64,000 bases of DNA, taken from contig CM036620.1 of assembly GCA_020746105.1 (NCBI GenBank), positions 4,517,803 to 4,581,802 on the forward strand, written 5' to 3'. The stretch is from Trogon surrucura (lineage: Eukaryota; Chordata; Aves; Trogoniformes; Trogonidae). Positions 24,039 to 34,306 of the stretch are shown piece by piece (position 1 is the first letter of the stretch; the number at the start of each line of letters is the position of its first letter). A program made the translations under genes and the position numbers. The notes under the pieces were generated by a model that saw only the letters and a program-made list of their open reading frames with translations, was not told the DNA's origin and ran no database searches.

Positions 24039-27000
24039 TTAGGGGAAGGAATCCTTTTTGTAAGCCACCATACTGTTCACTTTGTGGATTGTAGTGGTGA
24101 AGGAACGGAGACGAACCTCTTCGGAATTGGCTATGAATTGTGGTCCTGATTCTTCCCACTTCTCCGGCACTGCTAAATCTTTATCTGTGTAGACCAGCAA
24201 GTCAAAGGCACCTGTTAGCAAAGACGAAACAGTTAAGGCGTATGTAAGATGGCACATGGGAAATTAAAGCACATCGTAGACAACCTGAGACTTGTAACAA
24301 GGTTCTCAGAAATCAGTGATACTCATTATGCGAGATGAAATAGTAGTTAAAACATGAACACAGGTCCTGGTTATATTAATGCGAAACCTTTTTTAGCTTT
24401 CTCGGGCAAGTAGGACACAACAATGTTTTTATACATATTAAACCACTATGGACCTGAGCTCTGTGTACTTCTTAACTATAAACTCAGTGGTTATTTACGT
24501 AAGTGTGTCCATAGTTAGTCACAAGATAACTTATTATTTATGGAGACTTAAATTCCTCAGAGTACATGTAGAAGTTTCATTAAGTTGGGCCACCCCGAGT
24601 TCTCTGCTGATTTCAGTCTAACAAAGTGCTTGCTCAGAAATACAGTGTATGACATGCAATAATTTAAGAAGTCTCTGAAAATTAGCAGAAAGTATTTTTT
24701 AAGTGGAAAAAAGTTACTGGTGTTTTCCAAAACAACCGTTTGATCTCATGACGGTAGTTATGAATACTCACAGGCAGTTTCCAGTAGTGGCAGAAAAGTT
24801 ACCGTGGCAGTTATTTGTCTGATCACAGATCGAATTTCATCCTGAATAGCTTTCTGAGATTTTTCTCGCGGTGCACTGGAAAAATAGGAACACTCTGGTA
24901 AGCAAATGAGCTTCTACTATACCAACAGTTTTCCTTAAATACAGTTCTCCCTCTTAAGTTCTGTTGGTCTGTTGTCTACAGGAATTTTTACAGTAGCAAC
25001 ACTTTTTAAAGCTCTAAGTGGATAAGGATAATGAATCATAGAATAAGGATAATGAAGTTAAGCAATCATCAGTTTCCTTTTACTGTTGTTTGTGAAGCTT
25101 GTGGTACGTGTAAGGAATGTTACATTTATTCTCAATTGAAAACATCTTGGCATAACAACAGGAAAGCAGGGTATGTACCTGATAACAGGATTTGATATAC
25201 TTCATTGAAGATAAAACCCCAAGTTTTCATCTTACATATATATATATATCTTATGCCTTCCAATACCTGAAGGGATCCTACAAGAGTGTCCATTGGTAGG
25301 ACAAGGGGAAAAGGGTTTAAGTTGAAGGAGAATAGATTTAGATTAGATCCGAGGAAAAAATTCTTCAGTACGAGGGTGGCAAGACTTTGGAATAAATTGC
25401 CCAGAGATGTTGTGGCTGCCCCCTCCCTGGAGGTGTTCAAGGCCAAGTTGGACAGAGCCTTGAGTAACCTGATCTAGTTTAGAGGCATCCCTGCCCGTGA
25501 CACAGAGGTTGGGCTAGATGATCTCTGTTTTGGTTTGTCCTGGCCAGATTTTGGTGGAGGCTGGGGGGGGGGGAGCTGCAGGGTGACTTCTACCAGAAGC
25601 TGCTAGAAGCTCCCTGAGTTTGATAGAGCCAATGCCAGCCGGCTCCAAAGAGGGACCTGCCGCTGGCCAAGGTTGAGCCTATCAGTAAAGTAATAGCAGA
25701 GGAACGCCTCTGGGAAAAACATATTTAAGAATGGGAAAAAAGAACTGCACCACAACAGCTGGCACAGAGATGGAGGAGTGAGAATCTGTGCAGACACCAA
25801 GGTCAGTGAAGGAGGCGGGGGGAGGATGAGCTCCAGGCGCTGGAGCAGAGAGTCCCCCGTGGTGAAGACCATGGTGAAGTGGGTTGTCCCCCTGCAGCCC
25901 ATGGGCGGGGTGTAGATGTCCACCGTGCAGAGGACTCCACACCGTGTGGGTGGATGCCTGAAGGGGGCTGTAGCCCATGGGAAGCTGCATCAGAGCAAGT
26001 CACTGCCGGAGCCTGTAGCCCGCGGAAGGGAGGAATGCCCACGCTGGAGCAGGTTGGCTGGTGGGACTTTTGGGACGCTGGGGGGGGGACTCACGCTGGA
26101 GCAGTTCCCCCTAAAGGACTGCGCCTCAGACTCACGAGGGGTGGGCTGCCCCTTGTGAGGTGTCTCACGTTGGGCAGTCTGTGATGAATTGCCCTTCGTG
26201 GGACGACTCACACCGGAGAAGGGAGCATGAAGCTTGTCTCCCATGAGAGGGACCCCACAATGGCCCTGGGGAAAAGTGAAGAGTCCTCCCCCAGCGTGAA
26301 GAAGCGGTAGAACCAACGTCAGATGAACTGACTGTAATGCCTATTCCCCGTCCCCCTGCGCCGCTCGGCGGGAGGACATGGAGAAACCGGGACTGATGTC
26401 GAGCCCGGGGAGAAGGGAGGTATGGGGGGGAAGGTGTTCTGTTCATTCAGATCTGTTTGCTCTTTCTCACTTCTCGCTACTCCTCTCTGATTGGTTCTTT
26501 TAATAAACGTACCTAATTTTCCCAAAATTGAGTCTGTTTTGCCTGGGACAGTAAATGAGAGTGATTTCCCTGTCCTTATCTCAAACTCTGAACGCTTGGA
26601 AATATTTTCTCCCCCTATCTAGCAGTGAAGGGAGAGTGAGAGAGCAGCTGTGTGGGTACCTGGCTGCCAGCCAGGGTCAAACCATGACAATCTCGCTAAG
26701 GTCCCTTCCAACCTAGGCCATTCTATGATGATTCTATGAAAAAAAAAAGTGAGGGAACCATACCAGTCATATAATAACTGGTTTACAGACAAACAGAAGG
26801 AATAACAGTGAGAAAGATAGTAGGTTTGGCAAGGTTTGAAGGAACGTCTTCCTAACTAATGCTGAGAAAAACAATCTCAGCTGCTCTGAAGAGCCAGGAC
26901 AGTACTGATGCAAATGGAGACCATTTTGTGCCTGCACAGCTGCTAGGTATAGGAAAGAGCAAGCATAGAGGAGCACTATTACCTCTCATCCTTCACGGTT

Positions 27001-27664
27001 TTGTCACACTCGATGTCAAACTGCCACCGCTCCAGAACCTCGTTGTTTTCTATGCTGGAGATGACCACCACCAGGCGCTGCACGATGCACTTGTATAACC
27101 ATTCTGAAAGAAACCACAACAGTTCTTTGCAGGGTGAGAAAGAAGAACAACACCCCCAGAGATGCAGGGAGGAGGACACAGCAGCCTCCTGCCAGCGGCA
27201 CTAGCCGGGAAGTCCGAAGAAGCCCCCTCCACTCCCTGGGCCCGGCCCTGCCGCTCCCATCACCTTTCATCTGCTCCACCACGTTATTGAGGTAGTTCTT
27301 CAGGTCGGGGTCGGTGGTGACCAGGAGGGTGAGCCCATACTTCTGGACGCGGGTGAAGGTCTCGGGGGGGTAGATACCCCGCTGGTAGAGGATGCTGTTG
27401 ATTCCGTAGGCTGCAACATAGGGAAGGGGGGGGTGGAAGAGAAATGTGTGTCTGAGGAGGCCGGCCCGCCCCCTGCACCGGCGGCCATATCTCCCCACAG
27501 AAGGCCTACTCGCCGCCTGGCCTCCCTCCCCGGTCCCAGAGACGGCCCCCCCCCGAGCACCACAACCCTTCTCCCCGCACCCCCTTACAGAAAAACTCGG
27601 CGACGATCTCGGCGCTGCCCCGCAGGGTGATTCCCTGCTGCTCGCGGCTCAGCTGCTTCGCCAT
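24039..27664 (-). CDS. MAD2L1: MAD2 mitotic arrest deficient-like 1 (spindle checkpoint, HORMA domain), five coding exons
   Basis: Coding exons in transcript order are 27664-27589, 27410-27264, 27103-26983, 24875-24772 and 24211-24039. They total 621 bases, 206 residues plus TAA. All junctions are GT-AG and in phase. The product aligns end to end with human MAD2 (205 residues): MAKQLSREQQGITLRGSAEI at the N-terminus, GINSILYQRGIYP near 28, LTLLVTTD, the VVVISSIE strand, ERWQFDIECDKT near 99, IRSVIRQITATVTFLPLLE near 129, then the safety-belt region with YTDKDLAVPEKWEESGPQFI and RLRSFTTTIHKVNSMVAYK. MAD2 switches between open and closed HORMA states and binds MAD1 and CDC20 at unattached kinetochores to restrain the APC/C (family knowledge). 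The start is the conserved one, in a CpG island. The last six residues (KKDSFP) differ from the human end. Intron 3 (2.1 kb) contains a CR1 split by a solo LTR. Confidence 0.97.
25253..25525 (+). repeat. CR1 LINE 3' portion, left part (split by an LTR), MAD2L1 intron 3
   Basis: This is the 3' region of a CR1 in plus orientation. It has a remnant of the ORF end ('FFSTRVARLWNKLPRDVV' and 'APSLEVFKAKLDRALSNLI') and then the 3' UTR 'CTGATCTAGTTTAGAGGC' and 'GGTTGGGCTAGATGATCTC'. The sequence breaks off there at the LTR insertion and resumes at 26695. It begins next to a short (TA)n run at 25234-25250. It is antisense to MAD2L1. Confidence 0.93.
25521..25525. repeat. target-site duplication ATCTC (left copy)
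   Basis: ATCTC at 25521-25525 is repeated at 26690-26694. It immediately flanks a segment that starts with TG and ends with CA. Removing one copy and the insert restores the CR1 tail 'TAGATGATCTCGCTAAGG'. Confidence 0.9.
25526..26689 (+). mobile_element. solo LTR of an avian ERVL-type retrovirus (1164 bp)
   Basis: The segment starts TGTTTTGGTTTG and ends CAAACCATGACA, with partly inverted terminal sequences, TG...CA ends and a perfect 5-bp target duplication (ATCTC), the duplication size of ERVL elements. An AATAAA at 26502-26507 lies about 180 bases before the 3' end. The last part ('TTATCTCAAACTC', 'GGGAGAGTGAGAGAGCAG', 'GGTCAAACCATGACA') resembles the 3' end of a common avian ERVL LTR family known to me. 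This sets plus orientation. There is no gag, pol or env, so it is a solo LTR left by recombination. It is unusually long and GC-rich inside, with imperfect short repeats of a CACGCTGGAGCAG type around 26040-26110 and a G-run near 25565-25575. A TATTTAA at 25722 is the only TATA-like motif seen. Confidence 0.85.
26690..26694. repeat. target-site duplication ATCTC (right copy)
   Basis: Right-hand copy of the 5-bp duplication flanking the solo LTR; identical to 25521-25525. Confidence 0.9.
26695..26742 (+). repeat. CR1 LINE 3' end, right part
   Basis: This is the continuation of the interrupted CR1: 'GCTAAGGTCCCTTCCAACC' and then 'CCATTCTATGATGATTCTATGA', the CR1 terminal microsatellite, followed by an A-run. 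Confidence 0.93.
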
Positions 27665-28080
27665 AGGCGCTGCACGGCCGCCGCTTCCCCGCCGCCCGAT
27701 TTAAACCCAGCCCCGCCCCGCCGCAACGCCCCTTCCCGCCTCCGGCGCCCCGCCCCCGCGCACGCGCGCCAGCCCCGCATCCGCGAGCGGCGGCCGTTGG
27801 GAACCGGCTCCGGCCGGTTACTGCGCATGCGCGAGGCCCGCGGCTGAGGGGAGGGGGCGACCGTTAGTGGGAGGGGCGGGAGGCGGGGATGGGGCGGTGC
27901 CTCGGCGTGCCCGGGGTGGCTCCTGGGGGCAGTTGTCGATAAATAGGGCATGGGCGGGCAGCCTCGGTAGTTGCTGGTTGGAAAGAGAACGGTTTTGGGT
28001 GTTAAGGTTTCCACCGGCTGCAGGTGCCGTTGGGTGGGGCCGAGCTGTTGTTTGTGACGGCGCTGAGGGAAGCACGGGTG
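27665..28080 (-). promoter_or_regulatory. MAD2L1: CpG-island promoter of MAD2L1
   Basis: CpG-dense sequence extends from within the first coding exons to about 28080. It contains a perfect NRF1-type palindrome at 27822-27832, several GGGCGG/CCGCCC Sp1-type boxes, and a TTTAAA at 27700-27705, about 36 bases upstream of the ATG, next to a CCGCCC. TTTAAA resembles a cell-cycle homology region (CHR) core, and cell-cycle control of MAD2L1 is expected. It could equally be a weak TATA-like box. Confidence 0.72.
27822..27832. promoter_or_regulatory. NRF1-type palindrome in the MAD2L1 promoter
   Basis: TGCGCATGCGC matches the NRF1 consensus and lies about 160 bases upstream of the MAD2L1 start codon inside the CpG island. 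Confidence 0.65.
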
Positions 28081-28214
28081 GAGGGAGCCCTCGCCACAGG
28101 CGTGTGGGTAGAAGTTGGGTTTCGGAGTCTGCTTAGATGTGTTTATCTGTGTGAAGTCGCTTCAAGACTTAAAATTTACAGCTTCCAGGTACGGTTTTGA
28201 TGAAGCAAATATCT

Positions 28215-29150
28215 GAGTCCGTTTTTGTTCTATATCTTTATCAACTGCCTGGATGAGGGGTTAGAGTGTACCCTCAGCAAGTTTGCTGATGATACAAAAC
28301 TGGGAGGGGTGACTGGCAAACAGAAAGGCTGTGCTGCCTTCCAGTGAGGTAGGGACAGGCTGGAGAGCTGGGCGAAGGGGAACCTCATGAAGTTCAATCA
28401 GGATAAGTGTAGAGTCCTACATCTGGGGAGGAATAACACCAGGCACCAGGACAGATTAGGGGATGTCCTGCTGGACAGCAGCCCCGTGGAGAAAGACCTT
28501 GGAGTCCTAGTGGACAGTAAGTTGTCTTTGGGACAGGAATGTGCCCTTGTGGCCAAGAGGGCCAATGGGATACCAGGGTGCGTTAAGAAAAGTGTGTCCA
28601 GCAGGTGTTGGGAGGTTCCCCTCCCTCTCTGCTCTGCCCTGATGAGACCACACCTGGAATACTGTGTTTAGTTTTGGGCTCCCCAGTTCAAGAGAGACAG
28701 GGACCTACTGGAGAGAGTCCAATGGAGAGCTACGAGGGTGGTTAAGGTACTTGAACATTTCTCTTATGAAAAAAGAGAACTAAGGCTGTTTAGTCTTGAG
28801 AAGGCTGAGAGGGGATCTTATTAATGTGTATAAATATCTGAGAGGATGTCAAGAGGAAGTGGGCAGCCTCTTTTTCATTGATGCCCAGTAACAGGACAAG
28901 GAATAATGGGTACAAGCTAGAACGTAGGAAGTTCCACCTCAACATGAGGAGGAACTTCTTTACTGCAAGGGTGACAAAGCACTGGAACAGGCTGCTCAGA
29001 GAGGTTGTGAAATCTTGTCTGGAGACTTTCAAAACCTGCATGGATGCATTCCTGTGTGACTGCCCTAGATGTGATCCCACTTTGGCAAGGGGGTTGGGCT
29101 AGATCATCTCTAGAGGTCCCTTCCAACCCCTAATATTCCATGATATCATT
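28215..29150 (+). repeat. CR1 LINE, 5'-truncated, about 0.93 kb
   Basis: Plus-orientation CR1 starting inside the reverse transcriptase ('CAGCAAGTTTGCTGATGA' encodes the SKFADDTKL block) and ending with 'GGTCCCTTCCAACCCC' and 'ATTCCATGAT'. The decayed ORF shows [20 protein letters not shown] and MRPHLEYCV, followed by an in-frame stop at the position of a conserved Trp or Phe. Frame breaks make it non-functional. It lies about 0.55 kb upstream of the MAD2L1 start, at the edge of the island. Confidence 0.95.
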
Positions 29151-32100
29151 TAAGGATGATGGTAGTATTCACTGTGTAAATCATGTAGTAGCTGAAAATT
29201 GTATTCTACAAGCACTGTCGAAAGACAGGCAGGGGGAACCTGGGAGAGTGACATGAAATAGACGCATTATCCTTAAATCCATAGGATTTAAAAGAAAGGG
29301 GTTAGGAGGCATTTAGAAAGGCAGAGAACACTAGAGCTTTCTGCTCTGGACATACTCCCCTGCTATCAGGCTGCTACCGTGGAGGGCAATGACTAGCTGG
29401 TCAAAACACTTTAATCCTGTTATTGCAGGATCACCAAAGAAGACACTGCAAGTAGCAGTGACTTTCAAAGGGAGGCAACTCTGGCAGAGGTTAACAGGTA
29501 AGAGAAATGGAGTGAAACAGCAAGTAACTGGTAAGTGCTGAAATATTTAAATAGCGTTACGAAGAGGAGAAGCCATAGTCTGCCGAGGTATTAACTAGTC
29601 TGCCATCTAGTCAGGTGATAAAATCAATCAACAGGTATGTAAGTGCTAAGTGAATGATTTTTTGGGTGTGGAAGAGCTGCAAATGAAATCTGTCTGTGAA
29701 TATAGTTTTTCTGAAGTGTCAGGAGTGAATAAATGGATGTTATCATCTAACACATACCTGTATTGGATGCCTATACTGATCATGAAAGAAACTTCAGAAC
29801 AGCTTCAAAGTGAAGTGACATTCAGAGCGGAAGTATTTTAAACCTAGAATGAGAACTGTATGGCCATTACACAGTGCAGTAGGCCAGCTGCTGAAACAGT
29901 GAATCGGTGGTGTGATTGCTTATTTGGTCATGATAAAATCCCTTTTCTCAAAAGCTAAGGCTTTCTGTTGGTTCCAGTTTTTGCTTTTAGAGGAAGTACA
30001 GTTCGCTTCAAGGTTCAGGCTGCTGTGATTAAAACCAATAGCGTAGTCTTGAAATCGTTTGCTGAAGTTGAAAATGTCTGAATAATTTAGTTATTAATCT
30101 AGAGAACTTTATTCTGGGTTTTGATCACTAGTGGTTATGTTATACGTTCGTCTTCTGAATAAAATGGTTTCTGAGTAAGAGTCATGTATTTCAAAGCCTT
30201 TGGTAATGGAAGCATTTTTCATCTGCAGCCCAGCTTTTAGAAGATAGATAACTGTGAATATCAGCTGGTTTGCTTCAAACATTATGTATTATCATGCTTT
30301 TATTCATCTGTCCCCAAATGGTTTCAGGTCCCACCCACACACACTTGGCTTTTCATCTCTTTTGCTTCCTCTGAGGTTTTTGGAGAGCTGCTCATTTCTG
30401 TGATAAATATAAGAGCTTGAAAGCTCTGTTGCGTGAAGCCAAGCAAAAATAGTAGAACTTATGATTAATATTACACATTTCTCCTCCAGCTGTTTTATTG
30501 TTAAAACAAAATGGAAGAAAAAAATCAAAATGCTTCTTGGTTTACCAAATTCATTTCGCTGTACTTCAGGGTAGATGGCTTGAAAATCTGTTGTTGGTAG
30601 GATTGGGCAGATATGCTTATCAACAACAGACTTAACTGCATCTTCTTTATTTCTCCCAAGATTCATCTAGGAGGTATTGAGAGCTGGTCGTGATCCCCAG
30701 TACCTGTGTGAAAAGCTTCCTGCAGTAAACCTGGTCCACAGTGTCTCACAGAGTTTTAGATCAGTTCTCTATCACAGTTAACACTGCTTTCTGTCCCCAT
30801 TTGCTCCCCTCAGCCCCTTTGCATTTTGGAATTTTAATTTTTCTCTTTTTTAGGGAAATACATTTTCCTTTTACAGTGTGTCACTACTTTTCTTTACTTT
30901 TCTTACGTATGCTGTAATCTAACCTAACGGCAAGAGCTGCCTATTTTCAATACTTTTAATTTCTTTTGTAATACAAATCTCCTAATATCTTCTTTTGTCT
31001 TTCAACACATAATGTTTCTGTGGCAAATTCATTAGTTTGGCGAAGGTCACTCTTTTAAGTCCATGAAGTAGTAGCTTTCTTAACCTTTGTATTTCTTCAT
31101 CTTTTTTTTTTTTTCATGTTGTCAAGATGTTCCTTTCCTTCCCTTCCCCCACCAGTAATTCACTCACATGAAAGTTTAGTTATTTGACAGTGTTTGCTGA
31201 GTTTCTCTTCACATTCTCTGATTATCTTATGTTTGTTTCTCTATTACAAGTCTGAAAATCCACAACAGTTGCCTTCATTTTCTTCACTTTATTTCGGTCG
31301 GTGTCACACAGCTTCTGTCCCAGCTCAATCCAATACCCCCCGCCCGCCCCCGAAGCACGCAGGAAATGTGTGTTTTTCTCTCGTGTAATGCATCTGTGGT
31401 CCCCACCTGACCATGGCCCAGTCGAGTGTGATGGGGACATATGCGCACACATCCTTTTGACGCGCTGTTGCATGAGCATGCTCCTTGCAATGCTGACGCC
31501 TATAGTTTGTGTTTAGGGCATGTTCAGCTACATGGCAGGAGGAAGGCCAGGGGGCTCTTGCAAGGGAGCATAGCAGGGAGACTGCCGTGGGTTAGTGAAA
31601 GATTTGTGTGGCTGACAGCTTGCTTCCTGACCAACTCTGAGGGACCCTCAGGAATGAAGATGACAGGCTGAGTTATATGTTCTGGCACACCAGGAGCTGG
31701 CTGTCCTTGCTTTAATTATCTCATGCTAAAACCTTAATTTTCATAAGGAATGTGAAATCCCAGTTGTGTTTAATTTAAGTCTCTTAACGATTCTTTAGTC
31801 ATTGCTGTTTCTCAATTACAGCTTGATGTTAGAACAAAATTTTTTTTATTATTCTCTTTCCATGGAAGGAAGTGTCCCCTGTTTGGCTTGGCTTTTCTGC
31901 AACGTTAATGATTGCTTCCCCATGGCAATTGTCAATGAACCTGGGACAATCCAAATCACTGGGAAGCCTTCACTATTTTTAAGGCAACCCAGGTCATGTT
32001 CCCATAACCATTCAGCAGACCAGAAGACAAAATCCATTTAGAGAGTTCATTCCCAATATTTATTTATTTTTTAATCCTCAGGACTATGTGGACAGGTCTC

Positions 32101-33656
32101 TCCTTCCAGCATAGAAAACAGAAGAGTTCTGTTTGCTACAAAAGCCCTCACATAATATTAACCAATTGTCATATTAAGCCTCTATAAAACTAGTTTTTCC
32201 TGTGCAGAGAAAGGAAGTTGTACACTGGCCAAGATAGTGTTTCACCTTGTCTGGGAGATCTCAAGCCCTTTTGAGTCATTTCTTTCCACACTTCAGGAGG
32301 AGATTCTGTACTTATCAGCCCATAGAACTAGCCCTTTTGCTGCCTTCCTTCCTATTTTCTGTGCATTGCTTTGATGCTCCTGAGGCTTTTACAATACTGT
32401 CCAGACCTGGAGCTACCATCCCTCAAAATTCATGGCAGGTTAGAAGTTGTGCTCCCTCCTGTCCTCAGCCCAGCTTGTGTTATTTTCCTATTATGTGCTG
32501 GGTGAGGCAGTTCTCAGGTGGCCAAGCTGTCCTGATCTTTGATGACAGTGTTACTTTTCTCTATCAGCTGCTTTGTTCCTGTGACATAGGAGGGTGCAAG
32601 GGTTCGATGTTGTGGTGATTCCCAGGAAAAGCTTTTCCTGGACATAGAGTAGACCACCAGCACAATCAAGTACCACCACTGTTACTTTATTTGGTTTTTT
32701 CAAATCTAATTTTTTTTAATCACTTTACTATCACTTTGCTATGTGAGAACTTCTTTAATACCTTCCATTGTGTCTTTACAGCTCTCATCCGGGATTCCTT
32801 TGATGATATAATATCTGGAATTAACTCTAAAATGCACGTAAAACACTGCCCACTCGACAGGCATTTAATTACCAAGCTTATTTTGTTTTCTTTTTTTTGT
32901 TACTGATGTTTGTCAGGTTTGTTTTCAACGGCCTTTGTAGCCTTAAAGTTTGCAGAGCGAGTACAGGTACCTTGTGTCAGCTGTCAAAATAACCATAACA
33001 TTTCTTTTCAAGTTCATAATGCTATTTTTTAAAAACATAAATCACGCAATATTAATACGAATAGCGATATGGTATTTCACCAACAGCAATGGAGTGGTAC
33101 AGCTGAGAAAGATTGTCTTGAATTTTAAGCATTCATTCGAAGAAATTTGTTATTAAGTGAGTCAATATAGGCTAATAAGCAGCACTGTAACTTCTAACAA
33201 GAGGAATAGACTTCTCAAAGGGACTGCTTTATTTTGGTTTTTAACACTGTAGAAATTTTTTAATTAATTTTAGTTTTAAATTATATCAGTGGTGCTGAAT
33301 GTATTTTGAAATTACATTTACTCAGGTCACTAATTATTTCTTCTATAAAATCAAAGAGACGTGATGTTGCCTTATTTATGCCAATATAACACCGTTTAGG
33401 TAGACAGTAGCTACACGCAGATACTGCATACACTAGCCCCCTTGTACAGTGAAGTAACTTCTTGTGGAATTTGAGAGTTTTGAAAGCTACTCCTGTAGAG
33501 CAAAACTCAATTATTTCTTTTTCTCTTTCTCTTCCACCTCCTCCTTTCCCTTCCCGAAGACCTGACATTCTTCTGAAAGTACAGGTAGATTTGTCATAGT
33601 TTTGCCTCTAAACGACCGGAAGGTGGCACCAGGCACATACGTTATCTGCATCCTTT
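29151..33656. other. intergenic, no gene seen
   Basis: AT-rich unique sequence with several T-rich runs (for example near 31102-31114). No splice-flanked exon, RNA gene or recognised repeat. Confidence 0.55.
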
Positions 33657-34306
33657 CAATTTTCGGGGAAGAAGTTTTTCTTCATATCCAACCTAAACTT
33701 ACCCTGGTGCGACTTGAACCCGTTCCCTCTTGTCCTATCGCTCTTCACTAGGGAGAAGAGGCCAACACCTGTCTCACTACGGCTGCTTTTCAGGTAGTTG
33801 TAGAGAGCGATAAGGTCTCCCCTCAGCCTCCTCTTCTCCAGGCTGAACAGCGCCAGCTCCCTCAGCCTCTCTTCATAAGACTTACCCCTTAGTCCCCTGA
33901 TCATTCTGGTTGCCCTTCTCTGTACCTTCTCCAGCACCTCGATGTCCTTCCTGCACTGTGGAGCCCAGAACTGCCACAGTACTCGAGGCGTGAGCTCACC
34001 AGTGATGGGCACAGGGGCACAATCGCTTCCCTGGCCCTACTGGCCACACTATTCCTAATACAAGCCAGGATGCCATTGGCCTTTGTGGCCGCCTGGGCAC
34101 ACTGCTGGCTTATGTTCAGCCGGCTGTCTGTCAACACCCCTAGGTCCCTCTCTGCTGAGCAGCTCTCCCGCCACTCTTCCCCAAGCCTCTAACGCTGTTG
34201 GGGGTGGCCAAGGTGCAGGATCTGGCATTTGACCTTATTGAAACTCATATTATTGACCTTGGCCCAGAGATCCAGCCTGTCCAACTCTCTCTGAAGGAAC
34301 AACATT
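33657..34306 (-). repeat. CR1 LINE, internal fragment lacking its 3' tail
   Basis: Minus-orientation CR1 covering the C-terminal third of the reverse transcriptase. On the minus strand, blocks include '[20 protein letters not shown]', '[20 protein letters not shown]' and '[19 protein letters not shown]'. Upstream are the GTC-AATAATATGAGTTTCAA region and 'GGATCTCTGGGCCAAGG'. It stops at 33657 in the 'NFF' region, about 200 bases before the expected CR1 end, so the usual GGTCCCTTCC tail is missing. Frameshifts are present. Confidence 0.93.

Noticed and set aside
25682-26525. Several 80-110-codon frames inside the solo LTR
   Set aside because: They overlap in multiple frames in GC-rich LTR sequence and match no retroviral protein; LTRs of this type are noncoding.
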